The notes below the pieces were generated by a model. It made no database searches. It was not told where the DNA came from and saw only the letters and a program-made list of their open reading frames with translations. From Prochlorococcus sp. AG-363-B04 (lineage in GTDB: Bacteria; Cyanobacteriota; Cyanobacteriia; PCC-6307; Cyanobiaceae): a stretch of 64,000 bases of DNA. Every line of letters starts with the position of its first letter. Within the stretch, counting starts at the first letter, position 1. This document shows positions 42,625-52,498 of the stretch, one piece after another. The stretch covers positions 1-64,000 of the forward strand of contig QCFC01000001.1 in assembly GCA_003278465.1 (NCBI GenBank). Direction: 5' to 3'. The translations under genes and the position numbers were made by a program.

Positions 42625-43092
42625 TTATGCACTATAATTGTATACTTTTTTATTATTTTTAATTCTAAAACTACAGCCTCTTGCTGCAAGTTGGTTGTTT
42701 ACATCAACCACTAGTTCCCTTGGAAGTTCTTCTGCCATTTGTTCTGCTGTTGTATTGATTGATGGTGAGCCTTCTTCAAGAGCCTCAAGTAATTGCACCC
42801 ATTGTTTAATTTGGATAGATTTCCTTATTGGTTGATATCCTGTTTTTTCTAGTAGAGCCTTGCAAACTTTGGCATTCCAGAGTGCAGTGCCAAAATCATT
42901 CTGATTTCCTGTTGAGACTGCTGCTCCTACTTGTAAGGCGTTTGGAGTAGGTCTTCCATGTTGATCTCTCCACCCTTGCTGTTTAAGGGTTTTACCACAG
43001 TGGATAGCAGAAATTCCGTAGATTCGACCAAGGTCTGTAAGGCTTAGCCAGGCTTCGGAGTTTGCCATTAAATTAGAAACGAATACAGCCAT
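42625..43092 (-). CDS. Hypothetical protein with HTH-like N-terminus
   Basis: About 155 aa, unknown function. The N-terminal part LSLTDLGRIYGISAIHCGKT looks like a winged or simple helix-turn-helix, followed by QGWRDQHGRPTPNALQVGAA. The C-terminus is helical, with MAEELPRELVVDVNNQLAAR. Start is uncertain: TTG 43101, ATG 43092 or ATG 43068; the last gives MANSEAWLSLTDLG, close to what I recall of relatives. A DNA-binding role is inference only. Confidence 0.65.
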   Translation of the reverse strand: MAVFVSNLMANSEAWLSLTDLGRIYGISAIHCGKTLKQQGWRDQHGRPTPNALQVGAAVSTGNQNDFGTALWNAKVCKALLEKTGYQPIRKSIQIKQWVQLLEALEEGSPSINTTAEQMAEELPRELVVDVNNQLAARGCSFRIKNNKKVYNYSA

Positions 43093-43156
43093 CTTCCTCA
43101 ATGCACAACACTTGGCAAGTTGTCAAGTTTAAAATGCTATTAAAATGAGAACTTTT

Positions 43157-43756
43157 TCAGTAATTGGTTTTATATGCATGTCTAGGAGCCGAGCCGAGCC
43201 AATGTTCAAGCTTGGGATTAAATACTTCTCGGATAACAGTTAATTCACGTTCTCTACGAAAGAATCGATAGTGTCTGCTCCAGAAAGGGCCTTTTTGTTT
43301 AAATTTCTTGTCCAGCCATTCACCTGTTACTAAAGCGAGTCCATCAACTTCGCGGAATAGTTCTGATCTCCCTTCTGTCAAGCTTTTCCAAATAGGTTGA
43401 TGGCGTTTGGCTAAATGTTTTTCTGCTTCTTCACGATTCCACCAACTTTCTGCCCATGCAAGAGTTTGGGTATTGCATTGGAGCCAAACTTGGCGCCTTA
43501 GGAGGGGTGGTGTGAGTTCCTTGACTTCATGGGGTGAATCTTTGTAAGGATTGGGATCTGTTTCCATAGCAATTAATTGCACTTGTACTTTTTGACCAGT
43601 TAATAAATGCAGGTGTCTGGTTGGACTGCCATCGCCCAGAAGCATTAACCTCCATGGTCCTGGAAGATGCCAAGGACCTTCCCCAGAAAGCACGGATTCA
43701 GTCGGGGCTTCCCAGATTGTTTTCGGAGAGATAAAAAGTGAAGGTAATTTGCTCAG
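43157..43756 (-). CDS. Chorismate lyase-like protein, apparent CTG start
   Basis: Probable chorismate-pyruvate lyase making 4-hydroxybenzoate, the ring precursor of plastoquinone in cyanobacteria. The core signature is GDGSPTRHLHLLTGQKVQVQ, then LLRRQVWLQCNTQTLAWAES and a C-terminal FWSRHYRFFRRERELTVIRE. The ORF track starts at GTG 43693, inside what I believe is conserved sequence (SPKTIWEAPTESVLSGEGPW). Upstream there is no ATG, GTG or TTG before the TGA stop, but CTG at 43756 has GGAG 7 nt before it, giving 199 aa. The start is inference. Confidence 0.78.
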   Translation of the reverse strand: MSKLPSLFISPKTIWEAPTESVLSGEGPWHLPGPWRLMLLGDGSPTRHLHLLTGQKVQVQLIAMETDPNPYKDSPHEVKELTPPLLRRQVWLQCNTQTLAWAESWWNREEAEKHLAKRHQPIWKSLTEGRSELFREVDGLALVTGEWLDKKFKQKGPFWSRHYRFFRRERELTVIREVFNPKLEHWLGSAPRHAYKTNY

Positions 43757-43969
43757 GAGATCACTCCATTTTTGTTGATTCTTGCATTTCCATGTTCCTA
43801 ACTGTACAAGTAAGTGAGATACCTTTCATGCAAACTTTATTACAATGTTTGCTTTTATCTAGATTCTCTAACTTTTAAAGTCTAATCAATTTCTTAAAAA
43901 ATAATGATTTATATTGGATTGGTTTAGCAGTAAAAGCCTGTACATTTGATTAATCTATAGTGTTATTTT

Positions 43970-45934
43970 CTACCTACAGTTTTTTTTTGGATGCAAGTTT
44001 TTTTTAGATTCATTCATTTTTAACCAAATTAGTAGCGCAGTTAGATCGGCTTGACTTACTCCAGGTAATTGTGCTGCTTGTCCAAAACTTAAAGGTCGAA
44101 TTCTATTCAATTTTTCACGTGCTTCTTGTGAAAGAGTATTGATATTTGAATAATTTATATTAATAGGGATTTTCCTTTGTGACTGTTTTTTAACTTGATC
44201 TATTTGTTGTTTTTGGCGTTTTAAATATCCACTATATTTTATATCAATTTCAGCTCCTTCCTGAACTGGTAATGGAAGGCTGGCATCTGCTAAGCCATGA
44301 GTCACAAGATCTGTAATATGAATATTTGGTCGTCGTAATAGATTAGCTAAAGTGATTGATCCTTTAATAGGTGCTTTTGTTTTAGATTCAAATATTTTTG
44401 CGGCAGCATCAGATGCTTTTAGACGTTGATTTTCAAGTCTATATTTTTCTTTTTCAAGAGCAATTTGTTTAATTTTAAATTGTTCCCAACGATTCTCGTC
44501 TATCAGGCCTAGCCGATAACCAAGTGGTGTAAGGCGACGATCTGCATTGTCTCCTCTAAGTATTAGTCTGTATTCGCTTCGACTTGTAAGCACTCTATAT
44601 GGTTCTCTTAGATCTTTAGTCACAAGATCATCAATCATAGTCCCTATGTAACTTTCTTCTCTACTAAAACTTATTGTTGGCCTATTTAAAATAAGATGCG
44701 CTGCATTGAGGCCTGCCACAAGGCCTTGAGCTGCTGCTTCTTCGTAGCCAGTTGTTCCGTTTAGTTGACCTGCTGTAAAGAGCCCTGAAATTCTTTTAGT
44801 TTCTAGAGAAGGTAAGAGTTGAGTAGCAGGTAGATAATCGTATTCAACTGCATAAGCAGGCCTAAGCATGACACAATTTTCTAGTCCAGGTAGGGTCCTT
44901 AATAGTTCTAATTGTAGGTTTTCTGGTAATCCTGTTGAGAATCCTTGCATATAAATTTCTGGGGTGTTTCTTCCTTCTGGCTCAAGGAAAATTTGGTGAG
45001 ATTCTTTATCGGAAAAACGTACAATTTTATCTTCAATAGATGGACAGTAACGTGGCCCTTTACTGTCAATAAAACCTCCATAAATAGGTGATAAGTGAAG
45101 GTTGTCTTTTATTAGTTTGTGAGTAGATGATGTAGTCCTGGTTAAATAACAACTCATTTGATTCTCACTTTTCCAATTATTAGGATCGAAGGAGAAAAAT
45201 CTATTTGCAGCATCACTAGGTTGCTCTTCTAGTTGGCTAAAGCAAATGCTGCGACGATCAACTCGTGGTGGAGTTCCTGTTTTCAGTCGTTCTGTTTGGA
45301 ATCCAAGTGATCTGAGAGCTTCCGTAAGACCTTCTGCGGCCTGTTCTCCTGCACGTCCTGCAGACATTGACTGGCCACCTACCCATATTTTCCCACGTAA
45401 AAATGTTCCTGTAGTGAGAATTATTGCTTTTGCTGAGTAAAAGCTACCGAAATAAGTTTTTATCCCAAGAATTTTTGTTAATGGACCTTGAGAAGTGTCC
45501 CAATTGCTGGATTTTATCGTTGAATTTTCCTCAACCTCAAGTCCTGTAACCATTGCTTCTCTAAGAGCTACATTTGGAGAGCTTTGCAATATCTCCAGCA
45601 TTTTATTTGCATATAAGCGTTTATCAGTTTGTGCACGAAGGGCCCAGACTGCAGGACCTCGACTTGCATTTAGTATTCTTTTTTGTAATGCAGTTTCATC
45701 TGCTAGACGGCCAATGACTCCACCAAGTGCATCTACTTCATGTACAAGTTGACTTTTTGCCGGCCCCCCTACTGCTGGATTGCATGGTTGCCATGCAATT
45801 CGATCAAGATTTAGCGTAAAAAGTCCTGTTGATAATCCTAGACGAGCAGTTGTAAGTGCAGCTTCACAACCTGCATGACCTCCTCCTACGACAATTACGT
45901 CAAAGATTTCAGTAGGGTTCAATCTTCTGCTCAT
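43970..45934 (-). CDS. mnmG: tRNA uridine-5-carboxymethylaminomethyl modification enzyme MnmG (GidA)
   Basis: With MnmE, installs carboxymethylaminomethyl on wobble U34 of some tRNAs. The 654-aa protein starts with the FAD-binding [20 protein letters not shown]. Family signatures are [20 protein letters not shown] and [25 protein letters not shown] (part quoted: [11 protein letters not shown]), plus [17 protein letters not shown]. The helical C-terminus is present ([16 protein letters not shown]). It follows dnaB by 40 nt on the same strand. Confidence 0.97.
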   Translation of the reverse strand: MSRRLNPTEIFDVIVVGGGHAGCEAALTTARLGLSTGLFTLNLDRIAWQPCNPAVGGPAKSQLVHEVDALGGVIGRLADETALQKRILNASRGPAVWALRAQTDKRLYANKMLEILQSSPNVALREAMVTGLEVEENSTIKSSNWDTSQGPLTKILGIKTYFGSFYSAKAIILTTGTFLRGKIWVGGQSMSAGRAGEQAAEGLTEALRSLGFQTERLKTGTPPRVDRRSICFSQLEEQPSDAANRFFSFDPNNWKSENQMSCYLTRTTSSTHKLIKDNLHLSPIYGGFIDSKGPRYCPSIEDKIVRFSDKESHQIFLEPEGRNTPEIYMQGFSTGLPENLQLELLRTLPGLENCVMLRPAYAVEYDYLPATQLLPSLETKRISGLFTAGQLNGTTGYEEAAAQGLVAGLNAAHLILNRPTISFSREESYIGTMIDDLVTKDLREPYRVLTSRSEYRLILRGDNADRRLTPLGYRLGLIDENRWEQFKIKQIALEKEKYRLENQRLKASDAAAKIFESKTKAPIKGSITLANLLRRPNIHITDLVTHGLADASLPLPVQEGAEIDIKYSGYLKRQKQQIDQVKKQSQRKIPININYSNINTLSQEAREKLNRIRPLSFGQAAQLPGVSQADLTALLIWLKMNESKKNLHPKKNCR

Positions 45935-45974
45935 TTAGAAAATATTTGACACAAGATATTTGTATTGAGGGTAT

Positions 45975-47393
45975 TTATGAAGTTGCTAAATTCCTAAATC
46001 TTGTGAATTGGGGTTCGAACAGTAGTTTTACAGTTCCAACTGGGCCATTTCGATGCTTAGTCACAATTACCTCTGTAATACCCCGATCAGGTGTATCAGG
46101 GTTGTAATACTCGTCTCTGTAGATCATTAATACAAGATCAGCATCTTGTTCAATTGAACCAGATTCACGTAGATCACTAAGCATTGGTCTTTTATTAGTT
46201 CTTGATTCAACTCCTCGACTTAGCTGCGATAACGCAATGACAGGCACTTTTAATTCTCTTGCCATTCCCTTGAGACCTCTGGTAATTCTTGAAAGTTCTT
46301 GTACTCGGTTGTCAGGTGTGGAACCTTCCATTAGTTGTAGATAATCAATTACCACTAATCCAAGATCTTTTCCTTGTTCTGCCATGAGGCGCCTTGATAG
46401 AGAGCGCATTTCAAGAACTCCTAGATTTGGTTTGTCATCGATGTAGATAGGTAGTTGTCCTAAAGTGTTAATTCCTTGCCCTAAAAGGGGCCATTCATCT
46501 TGTTGTAATCGGCCTGTTCGCAGTCTTCCACTTTCAATTCCGACTTCCATGGATAAAAGACGGTAGGTCAGTTGTTCTTTGCTCATTTCTAAGCTAAAAA
46601 CGCAAACAGGAAGATCATGTAGTTGAGCAACATTTTTAGCGAGATTTAATACAATTGAGGTTTTGCCCATTGCTGGCCTGCCTGCCACAATTATTAAATC
46701 GCTACGTTGAAGACCTTGTGTCATTGCATCAAGGTCATAAAAATTGACCGGTATTCCTGCTACTGAGGTTCCAAGAGAACGACTCTCTATTTCATTGAAT
46801 GTACTGGTAAGTATTTCAGCAGTAGGTGTAAGTCCTTTAGAAGGTTTTTCCTGACTAATCGCAAATATGGTTTGTTCAGCTTTATCAAGAACGTCTTCCA
46901 TTGGAAGAGTTTGGTCGAAGCCAAGTTGAATTACTTCGTTGCCTGAGCGAATTAGTTGTCTACGGAGAAATTTATCCATAACTAGCTTTGCTACTTGCTC
47001 AATTGATGCTGTGGATGAGACACGTTCAACCAACTCAACTAGGCGATTATTTCCTCCAATTTTTTCTAGTACTCCAGTGTCGGCCAACCAAGCACTCATT
47101 GCTGTGAGGTCAGTTGGTTTACCTTGGCTATAAAGCATTAATGCTGTTCTATAAATCTCGCGGTGAGCATTTAAGTAAAAAGCTTCAGCTTGAAGTAAAT
47201 CGGCCACTCTTGTTATTACATCAGGATCTAGCAGAATTCCTCCCAAGACTGCTTCTTCTGCTTCAAGATTTTGAGGAGGAACTGAATCTGGTAATGACTC
47301 AAATTGAATATTTTTTTGGGTTTGTGCTTTTCGTAAGGGTGCAATCCCCTTGTCGGCATTCTCGCCGTTGTTTTTCAAGGGGTTGCTCACCAT
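45975..47393 (-). CDS. dnaB: Replicative DNA helicase DnaB
   Basis: Hexameric 5'-3' replication-fork helicase. The 472-aa protein has the N-terminal domain beginning VPPQNLEAEEAVLGGILL and a RecA-like C-domain. Walker A is GRPAMGKTSIVLNLAKN, Walker B is LGLVVIDYLQLM, and DLRESGSIEQDADLVLMIYR follows. No intein interrupts the P-loop, although inteins are common at this site in other cyanobacteria. It lies 61 nt downstream of rplI. Confidence 0.97.
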   Translation of the reverse strand: MVSNPLKNNGENADKGIAPLRKAQTQKNIQFESLPDSVPPQNLEAEEAVLGGILLDPDVITRVADLLQAEAFYLNAHREIYRTALMLYSQGKPTDLTAMSAWLADTGVLEKIGGNNRLVELVERVSSTASIEQVAKLVMDKFLRRQLIRSGNEVIQLGFDQTLPMEDVLDKAEQTIFAISQEKPSKGLTPTAEILTSTFNEIESRSLGTSVAGIPVNFYDLDAMTQGLQRSDLIIVAGRPAMGKTSIVLNLAKNVAQLHDLPVCVFSLEMSKEQLTYRLLSMEVGIESGRLRTGRLQQDEWPLLGQGINTLGQLPIYIDDKPNLGVLEMRSLSRRLMAEQGKDLGLVVIDYLQLMEGSTPDNRVQELSRITRGLKGMARELKVPVIALSQLSRGVESRTNKRPMLSDLRESGSIEQDADLVLMIYRDEYYNPDTPDRGITEVIVTKHRNGPVGTVKLLFEPQFTRFRNLATS

Positions 47394-47454
47394 GGCTTTT
47401 TGCCGAAGGTATTGGAAATCTACTTGGAGCAGCTATGCAAATCTTGCAAGAGAT

Positions 47455-47913
47455 TTAGTAACTAGACACTTCAAGATTGATTTCGGCTGTTACTTCACTA
47501 TGAAGCTTTACTTGCACTTTGTATTTACCAATACGGTGAATTTCAGGAACAGTGATTTCTCTCCTGTCGATTTCTTTTTTAGTTGCTTCTTGGATTGCTT
47601 CTGCAACGTCTCCATTAGTAACAGTTCCAAAAAGGACCCCATCTTCACCAATTTGTTTCTTGACTGTGAATCTTCCTATCGTTACTAACGCTGTTTGGAA
47701 ATCTATTGCCTGTTGCTTTAAAGCTTGTTCTTGCTCAATTTGTTTGGCTTTTCGGTGCTTGACTTGTTTTAAAACTGCAGGCGTTACAGGCAGTGCTTTC
47801 CCATAAGGGAAGAGAAAGTTACGGGCATATCCGGGAGCTACTTCTACGAGATCACCATCCTTGCCGAGGCTTAGGACGTCCTCATTGAGAACGACTTGTA
47901 CACGCTTGGCCAT
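47455..47913 (-). CDS. rplI: 50S ribosomal protein bL9
   Basis: Large-subunit protein of 152 aa. The N-terminal domain has [20 protein letters not shown], which contains the L9 signature. A long connecting helix ([20 protein letters not shown]) and a C-terminal domain ([20 protein letters not shown]) follow. It heads the minus-strand block rplI-dnaB-mnmG. Confidence 0.97.
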   Translation of the reverse strand: MAKRVQVVLNEDVLSLGKDGDLVEVAPGYARNFLFPYGKALPVTPAVLKQVKHRKAKQIEQEQALKQQAIDFQTALVTIGRFTVKKQIGEDGVLFGTVTNGDVAEAIQEATKKEIDRREITVPEIHRIGKYKVQVKLHSEVTAEINLEVSSY

Positions 47914-47953
47914 GGCTAAAAGAAAGTGGAATAATGATTTCTAAGCACTAACC

Positions 47954-48889
47954 TTACGATGCCACAGGCAGTCTAATTTTTTTGGCTAGCCCAAGAGCAT
48001 TAAGTAATCTGATGTGTTGCCAGGTCAGATCTATTTGTCCTTGTGATAAACCTTGTTTGGCTGAGTGTGGAAAGGCGTGGTGATTGTTGTGCCAACCTTC
48101 TCCGAAAGTGAGAGCAGCGACCCATGCATTGTTTCGTGAACCATCTCCACTATCGAAGGCAATATTCCCCCAGCGATGCGTAGCTGAATTAACTAACCAA
48201 GTCACGTGATAAACCAGTACCAAACGAACTGGGATTCCCCATAGCACCATTGCCCATCCACCTGATTCGCTATATGAGCCAATCCAAAACAGTATCAATG
48301 CCAAAGGTATCTGCAGAAGTAGAAAATACTTATTAAGCCATTGGTAATAAGGATCTTTAGCTAAATCGCGAGTGAAGCGTGGAATTGTTTTGATTGCTGG
48401 AATTGGGTTAAACATCCATTGCATGTGACTCCACCAAAAGCCTTTATTGCTGTTGTGATGGTCTGCTTCTGTATCCGAAAAAATATGGTGATGCCGGTGC
48501 AGTCCTATCCAATCAATTGGACCATGCTGGCAGCTCAGTGCCCCACAAGTAGCAAAGAAACGTTCTAGCCATTTGGGCACTTGGAAAGCCCTATGGGATA
48601 GAAGTCTGTGATAGCCAAGAGTGACACCTAGGCATGCAGTTATCCAATAGAGAATTAATAGTGTTATGACAGCTTGCCAGCTCCAAAATTGTGGAAATAG
48701 CGCAAAAATTGTTAAGCAGTGAATAACGAACATGAATCCAATCGTGCCCCATCTCTTTTGTGTTTTTCTTGAGAATGGACTTACGTTGGCTAAAGAAACT
48801 TGAAGCTTTCTTGAAGCATCAAGTGCCTTGAGTGAATCTATTGGCTTTCTTGGAGAAGCTGGAAAATAGACCACACTCAGACCCATCAT
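47954..48889 (-). CDS. Acyl-lipid delta-9-type fatty acid desaturase (DesC-like), copy 1
   Basis: Membrane di-iron desaturase of 311 aa introducing the first double bond in acyl chains. All three histidine boxes are intact: HRLLSHRAF, HRHHH in GLHRHHHIFSDTEADHHN, and HNNHH in GEGWHNNHHAFPHSAKQG. Four hydrophobic stretches match the fold. It is about 800 nt from a second desaturase, with an unrelated plus-strand gene between. Start is ATG 48889 or the adjacent ATG 48886. Confidence 0.93.
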   Translation of the reverse strand: MMGLSVVYFPASPRKPIDSLKALDASRKLQVSLANVSPFSRKTQKRWGTIGFMFVIHCLTIFALFPQFWSWQAVITLLILYWITACLGVTLGYHRLLSHRAFQVPKWLERFFATCGALSCQHGPIDWIGLHRHHHIFSDTEADHHNSNKGFWWSHMQWMFNPIPAIKTIPRFTRDLAKDPYYQWLNKYFLLLQIPLALILFWIGSYSESGGWAMVLWGIPVRLVLVYHVTWLVNSATHRWGNIAFDSGDGSRNNAWVAALTFGEGWHNNHHAFPHSAKQGLSQGQIDLTWQHIRLLNALGLAKKIRLPVAS

Positions 48890-48967
48890 GGATTCTTATA
48901 ATGATCGCATATATATCCCGATCATGATCCATATTGTAGCCCTGAGAACGATCTTTATTTTGATTTC

Positions 48968-49684
48968 GTGAAAAGTGGTTTTCGGGAAAAGTTGTTAGAT
49001 GGCCGGAGGGCTTTGGCTCATCTAATCCACGTTTGGCATGAGAGAAATGGTTGGTCACATAAGGTTCTACCAGCTCTTGCGGAGTGTCTTTCTTTGGGAA
49101 CAGTTCATAGTTCTCAGATTTCGAATCTTCGAAATGGCAAACTTGCATCACCTGGACCAGAGGTTTTTTTAGCTCTTGCTCAAGCAAATGCCTTGCTGCA
49201 TAAAGGGATAGAACCATTTAAAGAGCATTTAGCCAAGTTGCATCCTGCATTGTTAAAAGTACTTTTAGAATCTGCGGTTCCTTTACTTGACGATGAGGGC
49301 CAGCCAATTAGTGCTGGTTTATTTTTTGAGATTTTTTTGGGTATGAAACCATTACCTTCATGTTTTGATTGGTTTATTGAAGAGTCTGAGGCAATTGATT
49401 TGAGTGCTGGATTGGCCGATTATTTTTGTAATGGCAGGTCTTGGCGAAATTGTCGAGAGAAAGTGATGAGAGCGTATCCTGTTAAAAATGAGATAAGAAG
49501 AGATCGTTTTGCAGCTGTTATGGCTGGACTTAGAGATTACACAGCTGAAGAACTAGATGGTGAGCTTTTAGATTTACATGCAACAGCTGCAACATTAAAT
49601 GTTGGAGAGTTTGCAAATGGGACAAATATTTTTTTAGAAGATTTACGGTCTCGATCTTCAAAGTTGAAGGTTGAAAAAACCTAA
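48968..49684 (+). CDS. HTH-like protein between the desaturase genes
   Basis: A 238-aa protein starting at GTG (MKSGFREKLLDGRRALAHLI). Residues about 25-75 look like an XRE-type helix-turn-helix: LGTVHSSQISNLRNGKLASP with the motif SQISNLRNG. The rest is helical and lacks a known domain (YFCNGRSWRNCREKVMRAYP). It converges on desaturase 2, with 6 nt between stops, and diverges from desaturase 1. Control of the desaturases is possible but unsupported. Confidence 0.7.
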   Translation: MKSGFREKLLDGRRALAHLIHVWHERNGWSHKVLPALAECLSLGTVHSSQISNLRNGKLASPGPEVFLALAQANALLHKGIEPFKEHLAKLHPALLKVLLESAVPLLDDEGQPISAGLFFEIFLGMKPLPSCFDWFIEESEAIDLSAGLADYFCNGRSWRNCREKVMRAYPVKNEIRRDRFAAVMAGLRDYTAEELDGELLDLHATAATLNVGEFANGTNIFLEDLRSRSSKLKVEKT

Positions 49685-49690
49685 TTATTG

Positions 49691-50602
49691 TTATCGAGAA
49701 TATTGAGCTAAGCGAATCTTTTTGGCCAATTTTAATCTCTTAAGTATTTTTATGTGTTGCCAAGTAATGTCAAATTCAAACCATCTCAATCCATGTCGAG
49801 CACTTTGAGGAAAGGCATGGTGATTGTTGTGCCAACCTTCACCGAAAGAAAGTAGAGCTACCCACCAGCAATTTCTAGAAAGATCCGGACAATTGAAATT
49901 GCGATATCCAAATGTATGAGTAGCAGAATTTACAAGCCAAGTTACGTGATACACAATTACAAGGCGCAATGGGATTGCCCATAGCACAAGGCCTAAGCCT
50001 CCTCCATGGATTGAATTGATTTCTCCATACCAGTAAAGACCCAGGCCTATTGGTATTTGGAGCAGAAGAAACCAATGATCTAACCAGCAGTAAAAGCGAT
50101 CAGATACAAGATCACCAACTAAACGTTCACTATGTTCAAGAGCTGGGATTTCATGGAGCATCCATTCACTATGGCTCCACCAAAAGCCTCTTCCAGCATC
50201 ATGATGGTCATTTGGTTGGTCAGAGAATTGATGGTGATGCCTATGTAAAGCAACCCATTCAATAGGTCCGCTTTGACAGGCTAGAGATCCCATCAGAACA
50301 AGGATTTTTTCGACCCAAATAGGACTTGAAAAACTCCGATGAGCTACAAGACGATGTAAGCCTAAGGTGACTCCAAGTACTGTTGTCCAATAGAGCAAGG
50401 CAAAGATTGCAATTCCATGCCAACTCCAAAATCTTGGTAGGAGGGCAAATGTTGCTGCCACATGCATGGCAAGCATGAAACTAGTAGTTCCAAGCTTGAA
50501 TCTCCTTTGATAGGCGGGTAAACGCTCCCTTTTAGCAACAATTCCTTCTCGAAGGCGTTGTTCTCGTGTGGGGGTGGTAGTTGATGAGATATTAGTAACC
50601 AA
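49691..50602 (-). CDS. Acyl-lipid delta-9-type fatty acid desaturase (DesC-like), copy 2
   Basis: Second membrane desaturase, 303 aa. Histidine boxes: HRLVAHRSF, HRHHHQFSDQPNDHHD and GEGWHNNHHAFPQSARHG. It is clearly related to copy 1 but diverged in the N-terminus and loops, suggesting different regiospecificity or regulation, as in paired DesC enzymes of marine cyanobacteria. It diverges from the PLP enzyme gene across about 108 nt, which likely holds both promoters. Confidence 0.93.
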   Translation of the reverse strand: MVTNISSTTTPTREQRLREGIVAKRERLPAYQRRFKLGTTSFMLAMHVAATFALLPRFWSWHGIAIFALLYWTTVLGVTLGLHRLVAHRSFSSPIWVEKILVLMGSLACQSGPIEWVALHRHHHQFSDQPNDHHDAGRGFWWSHSEWMLHEIPALEHSERLVGDLVSDRFYCWLDHWFLLLQIPIGLGLYWYGEINSIHGGGLGLVLWAIPLRLVIVYHVTWLVNSATHTFGYRNFNCPDLSRNCWWVALLSFGEGWHNNHHAFPQSARHGLRWFEFDITWQHIKILKRLKLAKKIRLAQYSR

Positions 50603-50710
50603 GAGGAACTCCTTGGGATAGCGATGACCACTTGTTCAGAATCTCAAGTGGTGAAAATGAAGAGTAAAAGCAAAATCTAAAGGAACTGTATACCTCGCTC
50701 TCTTGTTTTT

Positions 50711-52003
50711 GTGGATAAATTCAATCCTGGTGCAATTGGTGATGAACTAGCTGAGGCATGGGCAAGGCAGCATGTTTCTAATGCTTGTAAGCGATTAGAG
50801 GATTTTTCATCCCAAAGAACATATGAAGTTTTACCTCGTCTTCAAAAGGTTTTGCAATCTTTCGCACTGGAAAGAGTTGGGAATCATCATTTCCCTTCTC
50901 TTACTGGATATGGTCATGGAGATCAGGGTAGGGAAGTTGTTGATAGGGTTTTTGCAAGGGTTTTGGGAGCTGAGAGAGCTGCAGTTCGAATGCAATTTGT
51001 GAGTGGTACTCATGCAATCACCTCTGCACTTTTTGGAGTTTTAAGACCTGGAGATCGCTTGCTTTCTGTTACTGGTGCTCCTTACGACACACTAGAAGAA
51101 GTCATTGGAATAAGGGGCTCTGGGCAGGGCTCTCTAATGGATTTTGGAATTGAGTATCAGGAGTTGTCTTTAACGAATAAAGGCAATATTGACTTTGCTG
51201 CTTTAGGGAAGGCTTTAGAGGCACCCACAAGAATGGTTTTTATCCAGCGAAGCTGTGGATATAGCTGGCGTAAATCTCTTTCCATTAAGTTAATTGGCGA
51301 GATTTGTAGGCTCACGCATTGGAAACAGCCTGATTGTGTTTGTTTTGTAGATAATTGTTATGGAGAATTGGTTGAAGAAAAAGAGCCCCCTGAAGTAGGA
51401 GCTGATTTAATCGCAGGCTCTTTGATCAAAAATCTTGGTGGGACAATTGTGCCAACTGGTGGTTATGTAGCAGGAAGTGCTGATTTGGTTGAGAAATCTT
51501 GTTGCAGACTGACTTCTCCAGGTATTGGTAGTGAAGGAGGTATAGGCTTTGATCTCAATCGGCTTGTGTTGCAGGGATTATTTCTTGCTCCACAGATGGT
51601 GGCAGAAGCTTTGATTGGTGCTGATCTTGTCTCAGCTGTTTTTGATGCATTGGGATTTCCAGTAAATCCTTCTCCTGGTGAAATGCGTACTGATTTGATA
51701 CAGGCAGTTCGACTAGGGGATCCTCAAGCATTGAAATTGGTTTGTAAAGCTTTTCAAGAATGCTCACCTATTGGTTCATATTTAGACCCTGTGCCATCTG
51801 AAATGCCTGGTTATGAAAGTGATTTGGTTATGGCAGGGGGTACATTTATTGATGGCAGCACTAGTGAATTCTCAGCCGATGCTCCATTAAGGCCTCCTTA
51901 TAACCTTTATGTACAAGGTGGTACACATCGTGCTCATGTCAAAATTTCTCTTCAAAGAGCTTTAGTTGCTTTAGTCAAAGAAGGATTTGTAGACTTGCAA
52001 TAA
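50711..52003 (+). CDS. Methionine gamma-lyase-related PLP enzyme ('aluminium resistance protein' family)
   Basis: A 430-aa fold-type-I PLP protein. Signatures: HHFPSLTGYGHGDQGREVVD, RMQFVSGTHAITSALFGVLR, CFVDNCYGELVEEKEP and the PLP lysine in IAGSLIKNLGGTIVPTGGYV. The family is annotated as aluminium resistance protein or methionine gamma-lyase-like; the substrate is unproven. GTG start at 50711. It is 31 nt upstream of gcvH on the same strand and 1.8 kb from gcvP, both also PLP or glycine-linked. An amino-acid-metabolism role fits. Confidence 0.85.
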   Translation: MDKFNPGAIGDELAEAWARQHVSNACKRLEDFSSQRTYEVLPRLQKVLQSFALERVGNHHFPSLTGYGHGDQGREVVDRVFARVLGAERAAVRMQFVSGTHAITSALFGVLRPGDRLLSVTGAPYDTLEEVIGIRGSGQGSLMDFGIEYQELSLTNKGNIDFAALGKALEAPTRMVFIQRSCGYSWRKSLSIKLIGEICRLTHWKQPDCVCFVDNCYGELVEEKEPPEVGADLIAGSLIKNLGGTIVPTGGYVAGSADLVEKSCCRLTSPGIGSEGGIGFDLNRLVLQGLFLAPQMVAEALIGADLVSAVFDALGFPVNPSPGEMRTDLIQAVRLGDPQALKLVCKAFQECSPIGSYLDPVPSEMPGYESDLVMAGGTFIDGSTSEFSADAPLRPPYNLYVQGGTHRAHVKISLQRALVALVKEGFVDLQ

Positions 52004-52034
52004 ATCCATTGATGTTTTCGGCCCCTTTTGATTG

Positions 52035-52424
52035 ATGGCCTTCCAATTCCCTGAGCAATTTCGTTTTGCTGATAGCCACGAATATGCAAATGTTGATGCT
52101 GACTTAGTACGAGTTGGCATAAGTGCATTTGCTGTGGATCAATTGGGAGATATTGTTTTTGTTGATCTTCCAGAAGTCGGGACAGTTTTAACTCGAGGTC
52201 AGAGTTTTGGCTCTGTTGAATCAGTTAAAGCTGTTGAGGAGATGTATGCCCCTTTAAGCGGTGAGGTGGTTCAGCGAAATAATTCTGTGATGGATAACCC
52301 TGATGAATTGCAGAATGATCCTCATGGAGAAGGTTGGCTGATGGTCATTCGTCCTTCTGATCCTGAACAGTTGAACGAGCTTATGGATGCCACTGCTTAT
52401 GGCAGCAAAATTTCAGAGGATTAG
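52035..52424 (+). CDS. gcvH: Glycine cleavage system H protein
   Basis: Lipoyl carrier shuttling the aminomethyl group from GcvP to GcvT. The protein is 129 aa from ATG 52035 (a TTG precedes it). The lipoylation lysine is in SFGSVESVKAVEEMYAPLSG, and the strand LGDIVFVDLPEVG is typical. It precedes gcvP by 74 nt. Confidence 0.96.
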   Translation: MAFQFPEQFRFADSHEYANVDADLVRVGISAFAVDQLGDIVFVDLPEVGTVLTRGQSFGSVESVKAVEEMYAPLSGEVVQRNNSVMDNPDELQNDPHGEGWLMVIRPSDPEQLNELMDATAYGSKISED

Positions 52425-52498
52425 ATCAAAGAAAACGAAAAAATTGACCATCTTTTCAAAATAGTTTCTAGTTTAAATGTCGTTATTAGTAATTTGCA

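Noticed and set aside
46008-46024. GGGGTTCGAAC resembling a tRNA T-loop
   Set aside because: Lies within the dnaB coding sequence and has no acceptor, D or anticodon arms nearby.
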